Assembly (NCBI GenBank): GCA_009617715.1
Contig: VTFK01000194.1
Span: 124,001 to 188,000, forward strand
DNA: 64,000 bases
Source of the DNA: Plectrocnemia conspersa
Lineage: Eukaryota; Arthropoda; Insecta; Trichoptera; Polycentropodidae
Reading direction: 5' to 3'
A model generated the notes under the pieces. That model did no database searches and was not told the origin of the DNA. It was given only the letters and a program-made list of their open reading frames with translations. Numbering within the stretch: the first letter of the stretch is position 1; every line of letters starts with the position of its first letter. Shown in pieces: positions 60,366-64,000 of the stretch. Position numbers and translations under genes: made by a program.

Positions 60366-62270
60366 ATATTATTGACAATCGGTCGCTATGTATAACAAAA
60401 TGTCTATAATTCTAGAATAATATTATAATAACGCAAGAAATTTTGTCACCATTTTGGTGTATGTAATAGAGTATGCAACATATTTTATAATACTAAAAAT
60501 AGAAAAATAAGTAAAATAGAGCTCTTAATTAATATCTTACACACTATGCCTTTTTTATCGTTTTTATGTACTAAAGAGTAAACATGCAAATGGGTATCTT
60601 GTTCATCCATCGTTGGTGTAAAATATGTTTGAAACGTCATCCTGAATTTAAGCTCTGCATTGCACCTGTTTTGTTTTTAGTTTATTAAGATTGATGAGTT
60701 GAGATGGAATTTAAAAAATCGTGGTTTTCCATAACTTATTTCTTTTGACACTGTAGGTAAAGATAATATTCATAGTGAGTTTCTATATTGTGCTTGGGAT
60801 TTATTCTGTCTTGGAACGATTTACGAACGCGCTGGTCTGAAATAATTGTAAAGCTTTGGGAGCTAAATGCGGAAAAACACATACATATATTTTAGTAAAT
60901 ATATTTTATCACGTTCAATGCAAACATTTTTTCTAATTTCATACGACGTAAATTATTCCACTAAATGTGCGCAATTTGCACCGTCCGCTTTTGTTGCACT
61001 AAAAAAAAGATACAGTGGTGAACTTTTTTTAAATTTAAAAATACAGTGGGCTATGTAGCAATTGAGGTCAGAGGTATGTTTGAAAATATGAAAAAATAGT
61101 TGAAACTGCACCAAAAGTTGAGCGCGAGCTTGTTACTATGGTAAAAAGTGGATTTACTTTGTACGTTATGTTTTATTTAATACCTCTCTCATACAGTGCT
61201 ATATATATTGCATTAAGTTTTGTAAAAACTTTTCGATAGCTTTTACAAGGTTGTACATACATATGTGGGTATGTGCAATATCGAAATAAAACAATATAAC
61301 AATATTTCATCAAACATTGAACAGTGTTTTACTAACTATATTGCATTTACAATTTAAATTTTCCTTACACTCCAATGTGTATTTATTTGAACATACAAAA
61401 ACAGCTGCGCGAAAACTTTATAGGATCAGGATTTCTCTGCCCGTTGATATGCTTTGTAAACAATGTTGTTTTGTAAAATAAATGACATGAACGATATTTT
61501 TTTAAACAACGGAAAATGCCATATAATTTTTAAAATAAAATTAATAACTATTTTACACGAACTTTTTATTATATGCATAATTGCACAATTCTTATTATTA
61601 AAAAAAGCTGTCTTGATTCATTTCATTAAAGTAAAGACATATTTTATTATCTTTAAAAGATGTTATAGTAAGAACACAGCAAAAATTTGGTTTTACGGTA
61701 TGAAAATTCTGAGTGTGCACGCAAAAAAATCTTTGCTGTTTTTAATAGAACATATTTTAAAGATATAAAAAATATGTTTTGTGTATAATATATTATATAA
61801 TGAACCTAAAAAGTTATTTTATTAATGGGAAATATGCAACAAATATATAAGAAAAAGTTCATGTAAAATAGTTATTTATTTTATTTTTTAAATTATATAG
61901 CATTTTTTTGTATTTACAGTGTGACATTAAATGTTTGTATCTTGTCGAAATGCAATAGTGAAATATTTAAGTTCTCGAAAGCGTGTTTTGGATATGATGA
62001 CGAGTTGAGACGTAAGTCAGTGGTTGAATAAGTTCTTAGAGCGAAGTAGTAGTCCGAGCGCCGATATGTAGCAGAGTCAAGTGTATTTAATCGTAGCGCA
62101 TAAACAGTATTCCGACCTCAAACGTTCGAGGGGGTAGTAGGAATACGGTTTGCTTCTAAAAAGCTGCTAGGTTTGTGGACATGGTTCATGAAACTTAAGA
62201 CGCGCGTGCGGCGTGTCTTTTGACTGATGTTGTTTATATATCGTTATAAAATCTATTCAAGCTTTTAGAA
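60366..62270. other. AT-rich noncoding DNA
   Basis: No gene recognised. The Lys/Ile/Phe-rich 101-codon frame at 61463-61768 is typical of AT-rich DNA. An island is at 61980-62230. Confidence 0.5.
61980..62230. other. G+C-richer island, possible conserved noncoding DNA
   Basis: Unique stretch with GTAGTCCGAGCGCCGATATG, CGTTCGAGGGGGTAGTAGG and GACGCGCGTGCGGCGTG. No open frame of note. Confidence 0.3.
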
Positions 62271-62273
62271 ATA

Positions 62274-62305
<32 letters not shown>

Positions 62306-62448
62306 TTATAATTATTTTTGAAATCTCGGGATTCGTCGCTATTTTTGCTTACTTGTATTGAATATTTCGGCCGTGATTTTCCGGCCATGATCACAGCCGA
62401 AATATAGAATACAAGTAAGCAAAAATCGCGATGAATCCCGAGATTAAA

Positions 62449-62475
<27 letters not shown>
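62271..62475. repeat. palindromic element bounded by (TA)n
   Basis: The arms 62321-62378 and about 62385-62445 are long inverted repeats: ATCTCGGGATTCGTCGCTAT, TTTTTGCTTACTTGTATT and TATTTCGGCCGTGAT on the left, all present in reverse on the right with few mismatches. A short centre (TTTTCCGGCC) separates them. A (TA)n run lies on each side (62272-62296 and 62449-62475), as expected for a MITE that targets TA or for a palindrome inserted in a microsatellite. Confidence 0.88.
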
Positions 62476-62481
<6 letters not shown>

Positions 62482-64000
62482 TATAAGAAAAATTAATTCA
62501 CTTAACGAGTGTTTTGGCTCTACGAGTAAGATGCTGCAACAAATTTTTTCGCTAAGCGAGGTTCCACTGTTTTATTATTAGCATTCTAGTATCAGGTAGC
62601 GAAAACCTTCTCGGGTGTGAGCAGGCTCTCTGGGAAGCTGTAAAGTTTTAAGGGAAAATGTGTAAAGGTGAAGTTACGTGCTTTCGCGGTCTCTGAGGTA
62701 GCACAAGCTTTGAAATGTCACTATAAGGGTACTTTAAGGGTGAAGCCCAGGCGGAAAACCCAACTCGTATGTCTCAAACACTTTTGTTGCTGACTCAGAC
62801 TGCCCATTCCGCCAAACTCAGCGATTAAGGTTAATCAAATTTCTAATTGATGCTTCATCTCTTATTTCATTATGAGTTTTCCACCGGGTCCATTGAAGTT
62901 TTGTTCTTTCTTCTGTCCATGTGGCACTACAATATAAATTTAGTTACTGTACCGATTCTTAGTTCGAATTTTCAGTCTTATAATAATATTATTTACAAAA
63001 AATTTAAGTTGTCTATTTTAGTACTCGAGTCGCAATAAAAAATATTTATATTAAACTTAAAAATGTTTTAGTTCGCATACTTTCTAGACACTTGATGCGA
63101 GTAACAATGCGCTGTAACACAAATACTGTTGAAAACTTCAGCAGGCATTATCTTTCTTTTATGTAAGAGCTTTTTAGCATATTTTTAAACAAACGTACAA
63201 CTTAAGTTTTACTTTTGACGCTGTCACCTGAAGCATATAATTATTTAATGGCTGAAATAATAATCATTTGTACAATATTGATCAAAGAACAAATTTTGAA
63301 ACGCAATATACATACGGCATTTAAGTGATGGTAATTAATTATGTAATGCCGTCATCATCTGGAGATATGCAAATGCAAGCACATCTAATATGAATAACTA
63401 ATTACAATTAGGAAAATTAGCGATTCCAACAAGGAGGGTGCTGTGTTCAGAACTCATATGCCATATAGTAACTATAATATTTATGAGGTTGTATAAAGTA
63501 TCATCCAATTAAATTATATTATAAATTAGCTTTTATTGTATATAAACGCCCTTGACTCGATTATTCGAAAATTTTCGTAGAATATTATGAAGAAAAATCA
63601 TTTTCCTTTGCTTATAAAATAAATACTCTCTAAGGATTCGCTCCTCTCGTTTGAGTTTACGTCAGATCCATAAATAAATTTAAATAACCTTCAAATGTAT
63701 AAAATGAACCATTCATTTTATATATTTAAAAGTTCATCACCTATTTTTACGATTCTTTCATTACTTAAAGAATACGAATCTGAGAAGTATTTCGTTTATA
63801 TAGATTGCTGTACGTATATTATATATTTTATATAAAAATATTATATATTATGTATTTTTTTTAATTATAATACAGCGCTTAATTAAATATCAGTTCATAA
63901 TTGATAAAATATTAATAGGATATGGGTAAGGAAATAGAGAGTAAAGCACAGGTGTTAATTGAGCAATATGTTGAACAAAGTGAATAGACCCATTCAATAT
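62476..64000. other. AT-rich noncoding DNA with island at about 62575-62840
   Basis: The island includes GTGTGAGCAGGCTCTCTGGG, TTTCGCGGTCTCTGAGG and AAGCCCAGGCGG; no frame or repeat match. The remainder to the window end is plain AT-rich DNA. Confidence 0.45.

Noticed and set aside
61463..61768. 101-codon plus-strand frame
   Set aside because: Lys/Ile/Phe/Leu-rich composition is what AT-rich noncoding DNA gives by chance.

Overview
The window reads as a strongly AT-rich, gene-poor stretch of an animal nuclear genome, most likely an insect. The evidence is the transposon set: decayed CR1/jockey-type non-LTR retrotransposons, a ZMYM/Tip100-like hAT element, and mariner and piggyBac transposase relics. 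The order of insect cannot be settled from this sequence. I found no intact host protein-coding gene, no rRNA gene, no CRISPR array and no prokaryotic features. The many short open frames are mostly chance frames in AT-rich DNA.

Layout. 1-8.5 kb: AT-rich DNA with three pieces of a dispersed repeat (family A). 8.58-8.84 kb: a complete 248-bp non-autonomous hAT element with an 8-bp target duplication. 13.2-15.05 kb: a family A piece, a family C piece, and a LINE 3' relic split by a 145-bp fold-back MITE. 17.2 kb: a (TA)n tract of about 178 bp. 18.3 kb: a tRNA-Ala-like relic. 21.99-24.83 kb: the best-preserved transposon, a 2.83-kb hAT element with TIRs, a perfect 8-bp target duplication and a transposase broken by one frame disruption. 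25.3 kb: another LINE 3' end. 28.43-28.58 kb: a degenerate minisatellite of period about 15 bp. 29.85-30.03 kb: a second copy of the fold-back MITE. 30.8-32.2 kb and 41.95-43.05 kb: two arrays in opposite orientation built from the same diverged monomers, with a higher-order period of about 0.8 kb. Between the arrays lie a piggyBac 3' relic (35.0 kb), a two-copy repeat B (36.1 and 36.6 kb) and a mariner relic (37.3-37.8 kb). 44.33-46.25 kb: a family A piece interrupted by a decayed 1.65-kb hAT element, which itself contains a long palindrome and a family D repeat. 48.0-48.8 kb: a heavily decayed reverse transcriptase on the minus strand. 51.56-53.41 kb: a nearly intact LINE reverse transcriptase carrying only two in-frame stops. 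58.7-59.1 kb: family D fold-back repeats. 60.06-60.37 kb: a third RT relic. 62.27-62.48 kb: a palindrome bounded by (TA)n.

Scattered through the AT-rich background are islands of about 150-500 bp that are visibly richer in G+C and carry no recognisable repeat or protein. They are candidates for conserved noncoding or regulatory DNA, which would fit an intergenic or long-intron setting, but sequence alone cannot prove this.

The most unusual structure is the pair of inverted higher-order arrays at 30.8-32.2 and 41.95-43.05 kb. Each monomer carries a GTATGGGG-type box and an A-run/T-run tract. The second array lies between two copies of another repeat (family C), so arrays and family C may be parts of one large unclassified element.
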